DNA from: Pedobacter schmidteae
GTDB lineage: Bacteria > Bacteroidota > Bacteroidia > Sphingobacteriales > Sphingobacteriaceae
Length of the DNA stretch: 64,000 nucleotides
Direction: 5' to 3'
Assembly: GCF_900564155.1 (NCBI RefSeq)
Contig: NZ_LS999839.1
Coordinates: 927,097-991,096 of the forward strand
The position numbers were made by a program, and so were the translations under genes. This document shows positions 28,159 through 37,329 of the stretch, piece by piece. The notes below the pieces were generated by a model. It was not told where the DNA came from. It saw only the letters and a program-made list of their open reading frames with translations, and made no database searches. The first letter of the stretch is position 1, and each line of letters begins with the position of its first letter.

Positions 28159-28175
28159 CCTAAATAGTATCTTCT

Positions 28176-29201
28176 ATGACAGAGGTTCAGATAGAAAACA
28201 AACCACAAAATGGTGGTCAGGCAAAAATGAAATACCAGCAACTGGCCGACCATATTACTTCATTGATTGAACTTGACCAATTGCATATTGGCGATCAGCT
28301 CCCTTCGCTAAAGCAACTGCAGCAGCAATTAAAAATGAGTAAGGAAACCCTGCTCAAAGGCCTAAATGAGCTGGTAGAAAAGGGCATCATTGAGTCTGTA
28401 TACAGAAAGGGATACTACGTACGCAAAAAAGCCATCCATCATTCATTCCGGGTTTTTCTGTTACTCGACAAAATGAATATTTTGCGGGAGCAGTTTTACA
28501 GGACCCTTTTTAATCAACTGGAAAACCGGGCAGATATAGACATTTATTTTCACCATCATAATTATCAGGTATTTGAAAAACTAATCAAAGAAAACCTGGG
28601 TACCTATACCCATTATGTTATTGCTACTTTTTTAAAAGAAAACGTAGCTCCGCTGTTGAACCTGATCCCGGATAAAAAGAGAATAATTATTGATTTAAAT
28701 GAACAAGGCCTATCAGGCAATTACAGCAGCATATACCAGGACTACGGCCATGACATTTACCATAGCCTTCACAAACTAAAAGATGAGCTAAAAAAATACG
28801 ACCGGCTCATATTGGTTGCCCACCCTGAAGCTGTACATGCCCGACTGGTTATAGAAGGCTTTTTGCACTATTGTACGGAAATAGAACACCCCTACCTTAT
28901 ACAATCCGAAATTGACGAAAAGACCTTTCAAAAAGGGAACGCCTATGTAACCTTTAGCAGGTACGACACCGACGATGTCATGTTAATTAAACTGGCCCGG
29001 AAGAAAAAACTTAAACTGGGTAAAGACGTTGGCTTAATCTCGTACAACGATACCGATGTGAAAGAGGTACTTGAAGATGGGATCACGGTTATTTCAACTG
29101 ATTTTGAAGCTATGGGCAAAACAGTGGCGCAAGTTATTCTCGAAGAAAAAGTCATCACCAAAAGAAACCCTACAAAAGTGATCAAGCGACATTCACTTTA
29201 G
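28176..29201 (+). CDS. GntR-type regulator with a LacI-like sugar-binding C-terminus
   Basis: A 341-aa protein. Residues about 20-90 are a GntR winged helix: QLADHITSLIELDQLHIGDQLPSLKQLQQQL, then SKETLLKGLNELVEKGIIESVYRKGYYV. The rest resembles a periplasmic-binding-protein/LacI ligand domain (FRVFLLLDKMN, RIIIDLNEQG, YDRLILVAHPEA, GLISYNDTDVKEVLEDGITVIS), the layout also seen in AraR-type regulators. It faces the SusC operon across 286 bp with a repeated 14-bp motif. The likely role is local sensor of the glycan breakdown product that derepresses the operon. Confidence 0.85.
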   Translation: MTEVQIENKPQNGGQAKMKYQQLADHITSLIELDQLHIGDQLPSLKQLQQQLKMSKETLLKGLNELVEKGIIESVYRKGYYVRKKAIHHSFRVFLLLDKMNILREQFYRTLFNQLENRADIDIYFHHHNYQVFEKLIKENLGTYTHYVIATFLKENVAPLLNLIPDKKRIIIDLNEQGLSGNYSSIYQDYGHDIYHSLHKLKDELKKYDRLILVAHPEAVHARLVIEGFLHYCTEIEHPYLIQSEIDEKTFQKGNAYVTFSRYDTDDVMLIKLARKKKLKLGKDVGLISYNDTDVKEVLEDGITVISTDFEAMGKTVAQVILEEKVITKRNPTKVIKRHSL

Positions 29202-29305
29202 TTCCTGAGCGCAATTTGGAATAACCATTTTAGGATGTGGCACTAGTTTTGCCAGTAAAATTTTTAATTAAATTACTTTTCCCATATTCAAAAAAATGGA
29301 TTGAA

Positions 29306-29905
29306 ATGTCGAGATACGCTACAAGAAATTTCAAAACCGCTGCGGCATACATTTTATTGATGCTGACCGCTTTGCCTGTTATAGGTCAGGAAACTACAGT
29401 TGAAGAAAAAGAGCGTAAAACGATAAGATTCACAAAGATTTTTTTTGATGAAACAGGAAAAAACAGACTAGAGGTTATGCTTAAAAACCCATGCGTACTC
29501 AGTACACCTCCATGGGATGCCGAGCGCTGTTTGATTGAAATTGCCTTGATTAGGGGCAAAAAAAAAACTGGAATTTCTTACAACCTTCCCAACCCACAGA
29601 TGTCGCTGATCTATTTCAACAGTTCAGAAGTAGCCATTAAAAGAGTAAATGGATCAAACGCAGTTTTTGTGCCGTCATACTACTGTGGAAATAGTGAAGA
29701 TTACGACAAAAGGGTAACATATGCCGTATTTTACAAAAACAAGGTTTATTTCCATCACCTGGATTTTCGCTGTGATGACAATGGCAGATGCAGTCCAAAA
29801 AAAGAACTCCTGAAAGTCTTAGCAGACATTCCACCAGCGCTGAAGCCTTATTACATCCAATATATAACTGCCAAACATTTATCTGCAAAAAGCTTCTATC
29901 AATAA
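29306..29905 (+). CDS. Secreted protein of unknown function
   Basis: About 199 aa from ATG 29306; the frame extends to a GTG at 29237 but the signal peptide (FKTAAAYILLMLTALPVIGQ) fits the later start. The mature part has paired cysteines (NPCVLSTPPWDAERCL; YYCGN; FRCDDNGRCS), which suggests disulfides in the periplasm or outside. It lies 9 bp before the next gene and about 100 bp after the GntR-type gene. I recognise no family. It may form a unit with the next two genes. Confidence 0.65.
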   Translation: MSRYATRNFKTAAAYILLMLTALPVIGQETTVEEKERKTIRFTKIFFDETGKNRLEVMLKNPCVLSTPPWDAERCLIEIALIRGKKKTGISYNLPNPQMSLIYFNSSEVAIKRVNGSNAVFVPSYYCGNSEDYDKRVTYAVFYKNKVYFHHLDFRCDDNGRCSPKKELLKVLADIPPALKPYYIQYITAKHLSAKSFYQ

Positions 29906-29914
29906 TAAACAGAT

Positions 29915-30526
29915 ATGAAAAATTCTCTCAAACCGATTCTGGTCCTGTTTCTAATAGCCAGCATACCAAACACTTTATTGGCACAAGAAAATACCAGGTC
30001 TGAACTAAAAAAAGACGGTTTTTATTTAGGAGCAGGTACAGGCACATGGTTTGGAACAGGGAAAAACACCATATTGGGAAATCCCCTGCTTTTTGACCTG
30101 GCACTGGAACTCAAAAGCGGAAGGGGATCGCTTGCATTCAGCTTTGATCTGATCACCTCAATAAGCACGACAGACACCTTATACCTCAAAAAAGACAATG
30201 ATGTGCTTAAAGCCGACAGATACTTTGGGGCCCAATTTGGTTTGGAGTATAGTCACGAACTATACAGCAGAAACAGATTTGCCCTTGAGGCCATAGGAGG
30301 CGCAGGATATGGCGCTTTATCCTTTAAAGGGGCCGAGACTAAGGATTATGACAAATCCAGTTTGTACCTCAACCCAGGGTTCGGGGCAAGATATTTTGTC
30401 TCAGACCATACTTTCATTCGCTTAAAATTACAGTACAACACGGCCAATTATAAACTAAAGGATCAGGGAAGTACTGACATTTCAGGCAATTTTATAACCG
30501 CAAAACTAATTTTGGGATGGAAATAA
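29915..30526 (+). CDS. Outer-membrane beta-barrel-like protein of unknown function
   Basis: A 203-aa protein with a signal peptide (about 1-23, ending LLAQ). Alternating strands rich in Gly and Tyr/Phe follow (GFYLGAGTGTWFGTGK, SLAFSFDLITS, GAQFGLEYSHELYSRNRFALEAIGGAGYGALSF), ending in ITAKLILGWK, in the manner of an eight-stranded OmpA- or PorT-like barrel. It overlaps the following gene by 10 bp, so the two are probably co-translated. The function is unknown. Confidence 0.7.
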   Translation: MKNSLKPILVLFLIASIPNTLLAQENTRSELKKDGFYLGAGTGTWFGTGKNTILGNPLLFDLALELKSGRGSLAFSFDLITSISTTDTLYLKKDNDVLKADRYFGAQFGLEYSHELYSRNRFALEAIGGAGYGALSFKGAETKDYDKSSLYLNPGFGARYFVSDHTFIRLKLQYNTANYKLKDQGSTDISGNFITAKLILGWK

Positions 30527-31608
30527 CAAAAAGGTGGCAATTGCTATGCCTATTATTGTCTGCAACATTCATTTGTGCGATCCAGGCGAAGGCGCAGACC
30601 ATTTTACCTGCCGATACCTCTTTTATGGAAAAATTCTACCCTGGCAACAATGATCAAATCGATGGCTTTTTTGACCTGGGATTAACCCAGGAGAGAAGCA
30701 CCCTACACCTCCATACCTCTGTGTATGCCCAGCCCAGCAAAGCAGCCAAAATAACCGACACCATCCTTCCTTTTACAAATGTGTTTTTGTTGTATCATGG
30801 AATAGATCCAAAAACCAGACAGCAATGGCTTAAAGTAAGATACACCTTTGATAAAAAAGGCATTTACACAGAAAACACAGGCTATATCACCGATGAGTTG
30901 TTAAGCTTAGGGAAAGTCAGGGGCAATTCCCACAAAAATGCTTTGGATTTTGTACTGGGCAAAAGCCCTGTGCTGGACAAAGACCTAAACAGCCCGCTAT
31001 TCAGGCTAAATGCCGTTGAAAGGGCCAGTGATAAAAATTACAGCAAATTACTGGGGGTAGCGGGCTACGATCTCAATATAGGACCGATAACTTATTTTAA
31101 TCATTTCTACCTAACAGGAATCGGCAATATTGCATTGAAAAATATGCCAAACCTGCTCAGGCTATACTGGCACCATGGCGAAAGCTGCCCCGAAAGCGAA
31201 GGAAATGTTTTTATCGCATCTGTCGATGGACAGATGAAAGAAATTATTAGCGCAAGTGCAACGGGTGAAGGCGTCTTTTATGAAACCACCAAAGTATATA
31301 TGCCACTTAGGTTTGCCAAAGGAAAAATACTGTTAGTAGAAAATGCCGACAGCCAGAATATGTTCGACAACTGGAATGTTACATTAAAAACCATTCCTTA
31401 TCCCAAAGACTGTGGCATACCTATAAACCAGCTGGTCGTAAAAATTGAAGAAGAGGGAGAAGCCCTGACTGATTCCAAAGGAAAATATACAATAGGCAAA
31501 GACGGGGCATATGTGATGGCAATTACGCATAAGATCATCCGCTATTACCGCTGGGACGGAGAAAAGCTGCAGGAGGTGCGAAAATTAGTCATAAAACAAA
31601 AGAGATAA
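30517..31608 (+). CDS. Secreted protein with an SH3-like segment, unknown function
   Basis: A 363-aa protein starting inside the end of the previous gene (10-bp overlap). A signal peptide (LLCLLLSATFICAIQAKAQ) leads into a segment at about 60-130 (LHLHTSVYAQPSKAAKITDTI, QWLKVRYTFDKKG, NTGYITDELL) that resembles a bacterial SH3 domain. The remainder has no motif I can name (YWHHGESCPESEGNVFIAS, ISASATGEGVFYETTKVY). No catalytic residues are evident. Grouped with the two genes before it, and followed by the sigma-factor locus, whose promoter region begins at about 31620. Confidence 0.65.
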   Translation: MEITKRWQLLCLLLSATFICAIQAKAQTILPADTSFMEKFYPGNNDQIDGFFDLGLTQERSTLHLHTSVYAQPSKAAKITDTILPFTNVFLLYHGIDPKTRQQWLKVRYTFDKKGIYTENTGYITDELLSLGKVRGNSHKNALDFVLGKSPVLDKDLNSPLFRLNAVERASDKNYSKLLGVAGYDLNIGPITYFNHFYLTGIGNIALKNMPNLLRLYWHHGESCPESEGNVFIASVDGQMKEIISASATGEGVFYETTKVYMPLRFAKGKILLVENADSQNMFDNWNVTLKTIPYPKDCGIPINQLVVKIEEEGEALTDSKGKYTIGKDGAYVMAITHKIIRYYRWDGEKLQEVRKLVIKQKR

Positions 31609-31707
31609 CAGCTTCAATTTCATACAACCGGAGCGGCAGGAGGCCTTGCAAGGACAGATGCTGAATTTATTGGTAAATCGAAGTTATTCTATAATTTAGC
31701 ATCTCTA

Positions 31708-32301
31708 ATGAGACCAGTTGTAGATTTTCCTGATAAAGATCTGGCCCTACGTTTAAAATCGGGGCAGGAACCTGCTTTCAGACAAGTTTTTGATCTGCAT
31801 TTCAGGAGGCTTTATAATTTTAGCTTTCGGTTTCTAAAAAACAGGAGCCAGGCGGAGGAAATTGTTAACGATGCTTTTTTAAGCCTTTGGGTTAACCGCG
31901 AAAAATTGAATCCAGACCTTCCCTTGCTGCCTTATCTTTATACCATTGTGCGTAGGCTGGCTTTGAATGCCTTACGTGATATAGCAACCTCGCAAAAGGC
32001 AATGGACAACCTTTGGGACCAAATGGAAAAATTGAGCAATGAAACCGAGGAGGCGGTACTATTAAACGATTTGAGGCAATTTACGGAAAATGTAATACTT
32101 CAGTTACCTGCACAGCAGCAGCTTGTATTTAGGATGAGCCGATACGAGGGCTTGAATTACGACGAGATCGCCGAAAGGTTAAATATTTCCAGGAACACCG
32201 TCAAAAATCACCTTATTGCAGCATTAAAAACACTAAGAACCCATTTTAACCGGTCCGACACCTCCTATTTCATCCTACTCACCTTATTTTTTTTCAAATA
32301 A
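31708..32301 (+). CDS. ECF-type RNA polymerase sigma-70 factor
   Basis: A 197-aa protein with region 2 (FRQVFDLHFRRLYNFSFRFL, AEEIVNDAFLSLWVNREKL) and region 4 (LPAQQQLVFRMSRYEGLNYDEIAERL, NISRNTVKNHLIAALKTLR). Bacteroidota ECF factors of this kind are held by a FecR-type anti-sigma factor, encoded 70 bp downstream. The hydrophobic C-terminal end (FILLTLFFFK) is typical. It would drive the SusC/SusD genes downstream when their substrate is bound. Confidence 0.95.
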   Translation: MRPVVDFPDKDLALRLKSGQEPAFRQVFDLHFRRLYNFSFRFLKNRSQAEEIVNDAFLSLWVNREKLNPDLPLLPYLYTIVRRLALNALRDIATSQKAMDNLWDQMEKLSNETEEAVLLNDLRQFTENVILQLPAQQQLVFRMSRYEGLNYDEIAERLNISRNTVKNHLIAALKTLRTHFNRSDTSYFILLTLFFFK

Positions 32302-32371
32302 TTTCAATTCCAGCTAGTCCTCTTTTACGTTTGTCGTGTAATGGTGATAAAAGGGGGACAAAAGAAAAACC

Positions 32372-33544
32372 ATGACCAACCAAAAAGACGTACAGTTTTT
32401 GATCAGGCAATATGCTAATGACAGCATAACACCAGATCAATACAAAGAGCTGATGCTGCGCTTTAATGACCCTGAGTACCATGAAATGATCCAGAACGCT
32501 TTTGATGAGGTATGGGCAGATGGAGAAATCCGGGAATTTCACACCGCAGCAGAAATGGATGTACTCTATTCCCGCATGAAACAGGACCAGCGGTTTAAGG
32601 GAAGTGCAAAAATCAAGGTATGGAGGCCTGTATGGCTGGCAGCTATTGCCGCAGTACTTGCCGGAATTGTATTGGGTTTATGGTTTTTTAATGCCGAACC
32701 AAGCGAAAGTGACCTTGCCGCCCTGGCAAAGGCCCACCATATTGTAACGGGCCAAACAGGCGCAACACTCACCCTCGCAAATGGAAAAACCATCGCCTTG
32801 TCAAACACGCCCACCGGAACGTTGGGACAAGAGGCAGGCGTAAAAATCAGCAAATCTCCAAAGGGGCAATTGGTTTATGAACTTAGTGGGGTACATTCCG
32901 ATGCAGATCAGACAAACACCCTATCTACCGCTCCCGGACAGACTTTTAGTGTCAGGCTCCCCGAAGGCTCGGTGGTATGGCTCAATGCAGGTTCAAGTCT
33001 GAGCTATCATCCCGCTTTATTGAGCAAGGGGCGGCGTTGGGTAGAGTTAAAAGGTGAAGGCTACTTTGAGATAGCCAAAGATGCAGCCCATCCCTTTGTT
33101 GTAAAGACCCAAAATCAGGAAGTGGAGGTGCTGGGCACAAAATTTAATATCAGCAATTATAGCAACGACCCGGGCACTACAACAACGCTGATAGAGGGCT
33201 TGATAAAAGTAAAAAATGCCCGTACAGCAAAGCTGCTGAGCCCTGGTGAGCAGGCATTGAACGACGGCAATGAATTGACAGTAAGTAAAACTGACGTCAG
33301 ACTTGCCTGTGCCTGGAAAGATGGCTATTTCCGGTTTAATGAAACCAGCATGTCCGAGATAACAAAACAACTGGAACGCTGGTACAATGTAAAAATCGAA
33401 TTAAGTGAAGGCCTGACAAAGCTTCGGCTGACGGGGAAAATCTCACGAAACAACGATATCTCGCATGTATTAGGTTTGATACAGGAAACAAACCGGATAA
33501 AGTTTAAAATCGATGAAAGGAGGATCCGTATTACTGAAAAATAA
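32372..33544 (+). CDS. FecR-family anti-sigma factor
   Basis: A 390-aa protein with a short cytoplasmic N-terminus, one transmembrane helix at about 88-108 (VWLAAIAAVLAGIVLGLWFF), and a periplasmic FecR domain (APGQTFSVRLPEGSVVWLNAGSSLSY at about 188-215). The C-terminal domain is of DUF4974 type (FNETSMSEITKQLERWYNVKIEL, IDERRIRITEK). It relays the signal from the STN domain of the downstream SusC to the sigma factor. It lies 70 bp after the sigma gene. Confidence 0.95.
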   Translation: MTNQKDVQFLIRQYANDSITPDQYKELMLRFNDPEYHEMIQNAFDEVWADGEIREFHTAAEMDVLYSRMKQDQRFKGSAKIKVWRPVWLAAIAAVLAGIVLGLWFFNAEPSESDLAALAKAHHIVTGQTGATLTLANGKTIALSNTPTGTLGQEAGVKISKSPKGQLVYELSGVHSDADQTNTLSTAPGQTFSVRLPEGSVVWLNAGSSLSYHPALLSKGRRWVELKGEGYFEIAKDAAHPFVVKTQNQEVEVLGTKFNISNYSNDPGTTTTLIEGLIKVKNARTAKLLSPGEQALNDGNELTVSKTDVRLACAWKDGYFRFNETSMSEITKQLERWYNVKIELSEGLTKLRLTGKISRNNDISHVLGLIQETNRIKFKIDERRIRITEK

Positions 33545-33698
33545 ATGCTACCTATCTTAAAATAACCAGCATAAAAGGCCATACGGGGTTGCAGCCCATA
33601 TGGCCGGGAATTGACTGGCAAGTAAATTAAATTCACTAACCCGCGTGATGCCATCTCATTGAAAAGTAACCGGCACCGCACTTATCAACTAAAACCAA

Positions 33699-36600
33699 AT
33701 GTACAAAGTTTTTAACCAAAAACTATGGCAGCCGCCGTGCGCCATATCCAAACTACTGCTCATTATGAAGCTAACCACGCTAATTTTGATCACAGGTATA
33801 CTCCAGGTCAGTGCATCAACCTATGCCCAGCGCATTTCTTTGTCTGAACATAATGTGAGCCTGACTACGATATTAGACCGCATCAGTACCCAAACAGGCT
33901 ACGACTTTCTGTTTGACAGTGTAAACCTGAAAAACTTAAATAACCTGAGTGTAAAAGCGGATCAGGAAGAGTTAAAAAACGTGTTATCGCGGATACTTGA
34001 ACCCCGCAACCTGGTATTCAGCATCAAAAACAACACGGTAATCATAAAGGAGGCCGACCGCTCATTTCTGGATAAGGTATCTGCTTTTTTTGCAACCGTC
34101 AACGTACGGGGCAGGGTTGTAGATCAAACAGACAAACCCTTACCGGGCATAACGGTTTCGGTTGTCGGCACCAGGAAAAGCATTTCCACCGACCGCGACG
34201 GACAATTTGAGCTCACGAATATAGATGAACAAGTCACTTTGCGGTTCAGCTCTATTGGCTATGAGCCCGTAGAAGTCAAATTGAATGGCCGGGCCAACCT
34301 TACCGTCACCATGAAGGCATCTTCAACAGCGCTGAATGAAGTTGTGATGGTAGGCTATGGATCAACCCGGCGTAAAGATCTTACGGGATCGGTTGCTTCG
34401 GTTAGTGTAAATGAAATCAACAACACTCCCTTAGTGGCCATAGACCAGGCCCTGGCGGGCAAGGCAATGGGGGTACAGGTTACCCAGGCCGACGGCTCTC
34501 CGGGTGGTGTAGCACGAATCCGCATTCGCGGCGGCGCCTCGCTACTGGGCGGTAACGACCCGCTTTACATCATCGATGGGGTACAGCTTCAGGTAAGTAA
34601 CTCTTATGTAAGTACCGGATTTGAGGTACAAAACCCCATAGCAGCCCTGGGCAAGATTTCTTTAGCGGCGGGTGATGATTTATACTCCGGTCTGCGTTCC
34701 AATTTCGGGCGCGGGGTAAACACACTTGCAGGACTGAATATAAATGACATCGAAAGCATCGACATTCTGAAAGATGCCTCCGCTACTGCAATTTATGGTT
34801 CAAGAGCGGCCAATGGAGTGGTCATCATCACGACAAAAAAAGGCAAAAAGAACGAAAAACCCCTGCTCGAGGCAAACTATTATACAGCACTCAGCAAAGC
34901 CATTAGTCAAAAGGTCCTCAACGCAGATCAGTACAGACAGGTATTCCTGGAGGGCTCACGCAACCTGAATGCCAGGCTGGCAGCAAACAACCAGCCGGCA
35001 GACGCTTCGGCATCGGCCTACCTGGCTAACCCTTCGTTGCTAGGTACAGCCAATACCGATTGGTTGGACATGGTACTTCGTACCGGCATTACGCAAAATG
35101 CGGATATTAGCGTGCGTGGTGGCGGCAGCGGTTCAAGCTATTACATGTCTCTTGGTTACAATAACAACAAGGGTACTATTGTAGGTACCGATTTCTCGCG
35201 CGTGGCAGGCAAGATCAACCTGATTAATGAACTGAACGAGAAGTTAAGACTCATTGCCAACCTGGATATGGGTTTTACCAAAAATAACATTACCAATGGG
35301 GCTTATGGTGCCGCAATCCTAGCCCCGCCAACTTTTGAGCCTTATAATGCCGATGGTTCACTTCAAACCTTTAATACCGCTGTTTTTGCCGGATCTATGG
35401 CTACCAGTTCAGGCATTGTGAACCCACTGGCCATGCTACAGGCTACAAATTTCAGCGAAGGCAATACTTTGCTTGGATCGCTGGCGTTGGAGTATGACAT
35501 TTTAAAAGACCTGAAATTCAGAGCCACCGCATCCATCAACCACTCGGGCAACAACCAGCTGAATTACCAGCCCTCCAGCGTAACTGTAATCAACCAGGGT
35601 GGGGCGGGTATTACACAAACCAATGCAGGTATTGGCGGGCAATCGCAGACCCGCAATCGTGACATGTTCTATGAAGCCAACCTGACATGGGACAAACAGT
35701 TCAATGAAGACCACCGTTTAAATATTTTAGGCGGCTCAACCTGGCAAAAAACTACTTCCAAAACTTTTGGGGCCAACGGTCAGGGCTATCCGGATGATTT
35801 CTTCCTGAATGGCCTTTCTTCGGCAGCAGTATATCTGAAGCCAACTGCCAGCGAATCCTATGCTTCTATGCTGAGCTTTTACCTTAGGGCAAATTACGCT
35901 TTTAAAGACCGCTACCTGTTAACCCTTACGGGCCGATCGGATGCTTCTTCCAAATTTCCGAAGAACACACGGGTATTCTATACGCCTTCTTTTGGTGTAG
36001 CCTGGAGGATAAAAGAGGAATCTTTTTTAAAGAATGTGCAATGGCTTGATGAATTGAAGCTCCGCGCCAGCGCAGGTTATACAGGTAATCAGAACCTGGG
36101 GAACAACCTTTTTTATACCTTGTTTACTCCCGCATCCCTGGCCGGAACCAATGCCTTAGTCGTATCACAGCTGGGCAACGACTTACTTAAACCAGAAAGA
36201 ACCTTACAAAAAGACCTGGGGCTGGACATATCGGTATTCAACGGACGCCTGGCAGCATCCATCGGCTACTATGAAAAAAATACCAAAGGCGTATTACTTC
36301 CTTCGCAAATACCAGGCAGTTCAGGTTTTTCATCAGTATACCTGAATAAAGCCAATATCAACAATAAAGGTTTAGAGCTTGAACTGAGGGGAACCATCAT
36401 CAAAGGCAATGATTTTGGCTGGAATATGGCATTCAATGTTTCCGCAAACCGCTCACGCTTAGGAGAGCTGAACCGTTTGCTCCCTAATGCCAACTCTGTT
36501 GGTACTACCGGAAACCCCGTAACCATAGGCGAAGCCATAGGCAATACCGCACTTATTCCCGGAGAGCCGCTTGGTCAAATTTTCGGTACGGTATTTACCG

Positions 36601-37307
36601 GACTGATCAGAACTCAGGCCGAACTGGATGCCGTACGGGCAAATCCAAATGCATTCCCAACATTTTTTGGAGGCACTACAGCCAGCTATTATGGTATCGG
36701 ATCGCCGGTGTTTACCAGCTACAGGGATATGTATGGCTCTGCAGCAGGATCACTTGGCTTTGCACCTGCAAGGGTGAGGATCGGATCAGGGCAACCCAAA
36801 TTTTATGGAGGAATGACCCAGTCCCTTAATTACAAAAAATGGAGTGTTACCGCATTATTTACCTATTCTTATGGTGGCGATTTACTGTATCTGCCCGAAT
36901 CGAACACCTTTGGGCTGGCCGATATGAGCAACAGGATAACCCGCGTAATGCAGCCTTATTACACCCCTGAAAATCCAGGATCAAACAGACCAACATTAAC
37001 CTTAAAAGAAGGCAATAACTATTCAGGCTTCTCTGGTACAAGTACCATGTCGATATTCGACGCCTCTTACATTAAGTTAAAAACAATCAACATCGGCTAT
37101 ACTTTACCACAGGCATGGTTAAATAAGGTAGGAGTAAAGTCCGGTCAGATTTATTTCTCCGGTGCCAATCTGTTTGCTATTACCAGGTACCCGGGACCAG
37201 ATCCTGAGGTAAGTAACGACCCTTACAGTATACAAGGTGGCTTTACAGACGACGGAGCTTATCCGCAATCGCGTCAGTATAGTATGGGGATAAGGTTCAG
37301 TTTCTAG
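33699..37307 (+). CDS. SusC/RagA transporter with an STN signalling domain
   Basis: A 1202-aa protein. After a signal peptide (ITGILQVSASTYAQ) comes an STN (secretin/TonB short N-terminal) domain at about 50-120 (LTTILDRISTQTGYDFLFDSV), then a carboxypeptidase-regulatory domain (about 145-215) and a plug (RKDLTGSVASVSVNEINN, RIRGGASLLGGNDPLYIIDGV, AIYGSRAANGVVIITTKKG). A barrel follows, ending in RFSF. The STN domain contacts FecR, which fits the sigma/FecR genes immediately upstream. SusD follows 22 bp later. Confidence 0.95.
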   Translation: MYKVFNQKLWQPPCAISKLLLIMKLTTLILITGILQVSASTYAQRISLSEHNVSLTTILDRISTQTGYDFLFDSVNLKNLNNLSVKADQEELKNVLSRILEPRNLVFSIKNNTVIIKEADRSFLDKVSAFFATVNVRGRVVDQTDKPLPGITVSVVGTRKSISTDRDGQFELTNIDEQVTLRFSSIGYEPVEVKLNGRANLTVTMKASSTALNEVVMVGYGSTRRKDLTGSVASVSVNEINNTPLVAIDQALAGKAMGVQVTQADGSPGGVARIRIRGGASLLGGNDPLYIIDGVQLQVSNSYVSTGFEVQNPIAALGKISLAAGDDLYSGLRSNFGRGVNTLAGLNINDIESIDILKDASATAIYGSRAANGVVIITTKKGKKNEKPLLEANYYTALSKAISQKVLNADQYRQVFLEGSRNLNARLAANNQPADASASAYLANPSLLGTANTDWLDMVLRTGITQNADISVRGGGSGSSYYMSLGYNNNKGTIVGTDFSRVAGKINLINELNEKLRLIANLDMGFTKNNITNGAYGAAILAPPTFEPYNADGSLQTFNTAVFAGSMATSSGIVNPLAMLQATNFSEGNTLLGSLALEYDILKDLKFRATASINHSGNNQLNYQPSSVTVINQGGAGITQTNAGIGGQSQTRNRDMFYEANLTWDKQFNEDHRLNILGGSTWQKTTSKTFGANGQGYPDDFFLNGLSSAAVYLKPTASESYASMLSFYLRANYAFKDRYLLTLTGRSDASSKFPKNTRVFYTPSFGVAWRIKEESFLKNVQWLDELKLRASAGYTGNQNLGNNLFYTLFTPASLAGTNALVVSQLGNDLLKPERTLQKDLGLDISVFNGRLAASIGYYEKNTKGVLLPSQIPGSSGFSSVYLNKANINNKGLELELRGTIIKGNDFGWNMAFNVSANRSRLGELNRLLPNANSVGTTGNPVTIGEAIGNTALIPGEPLGQIFGTVFTGLIRTQAELDAVRANPNAFPTFFGGTTASYYGIGSPVFTSYRDMYGSAAGSLGFAPARVRIGSGQPKFYGGMTQSLNYKKWSVTALFTYSYGGDLLYLPESNTFGLADMSNRITRVMQPYYTPENPGSNRPTLTLKEGNNYSGFSGTSTMSIFDASYIKLKTINIGYTLPQAWLNKVGVKSGQIYFSGANLFAITRYPGPDPEVSNDPYSIQGGFTDDGAYPQSRQYSMGIRFSF

Positions 37308-37329
37308 TAAATTATTAAGGAATTATAAC

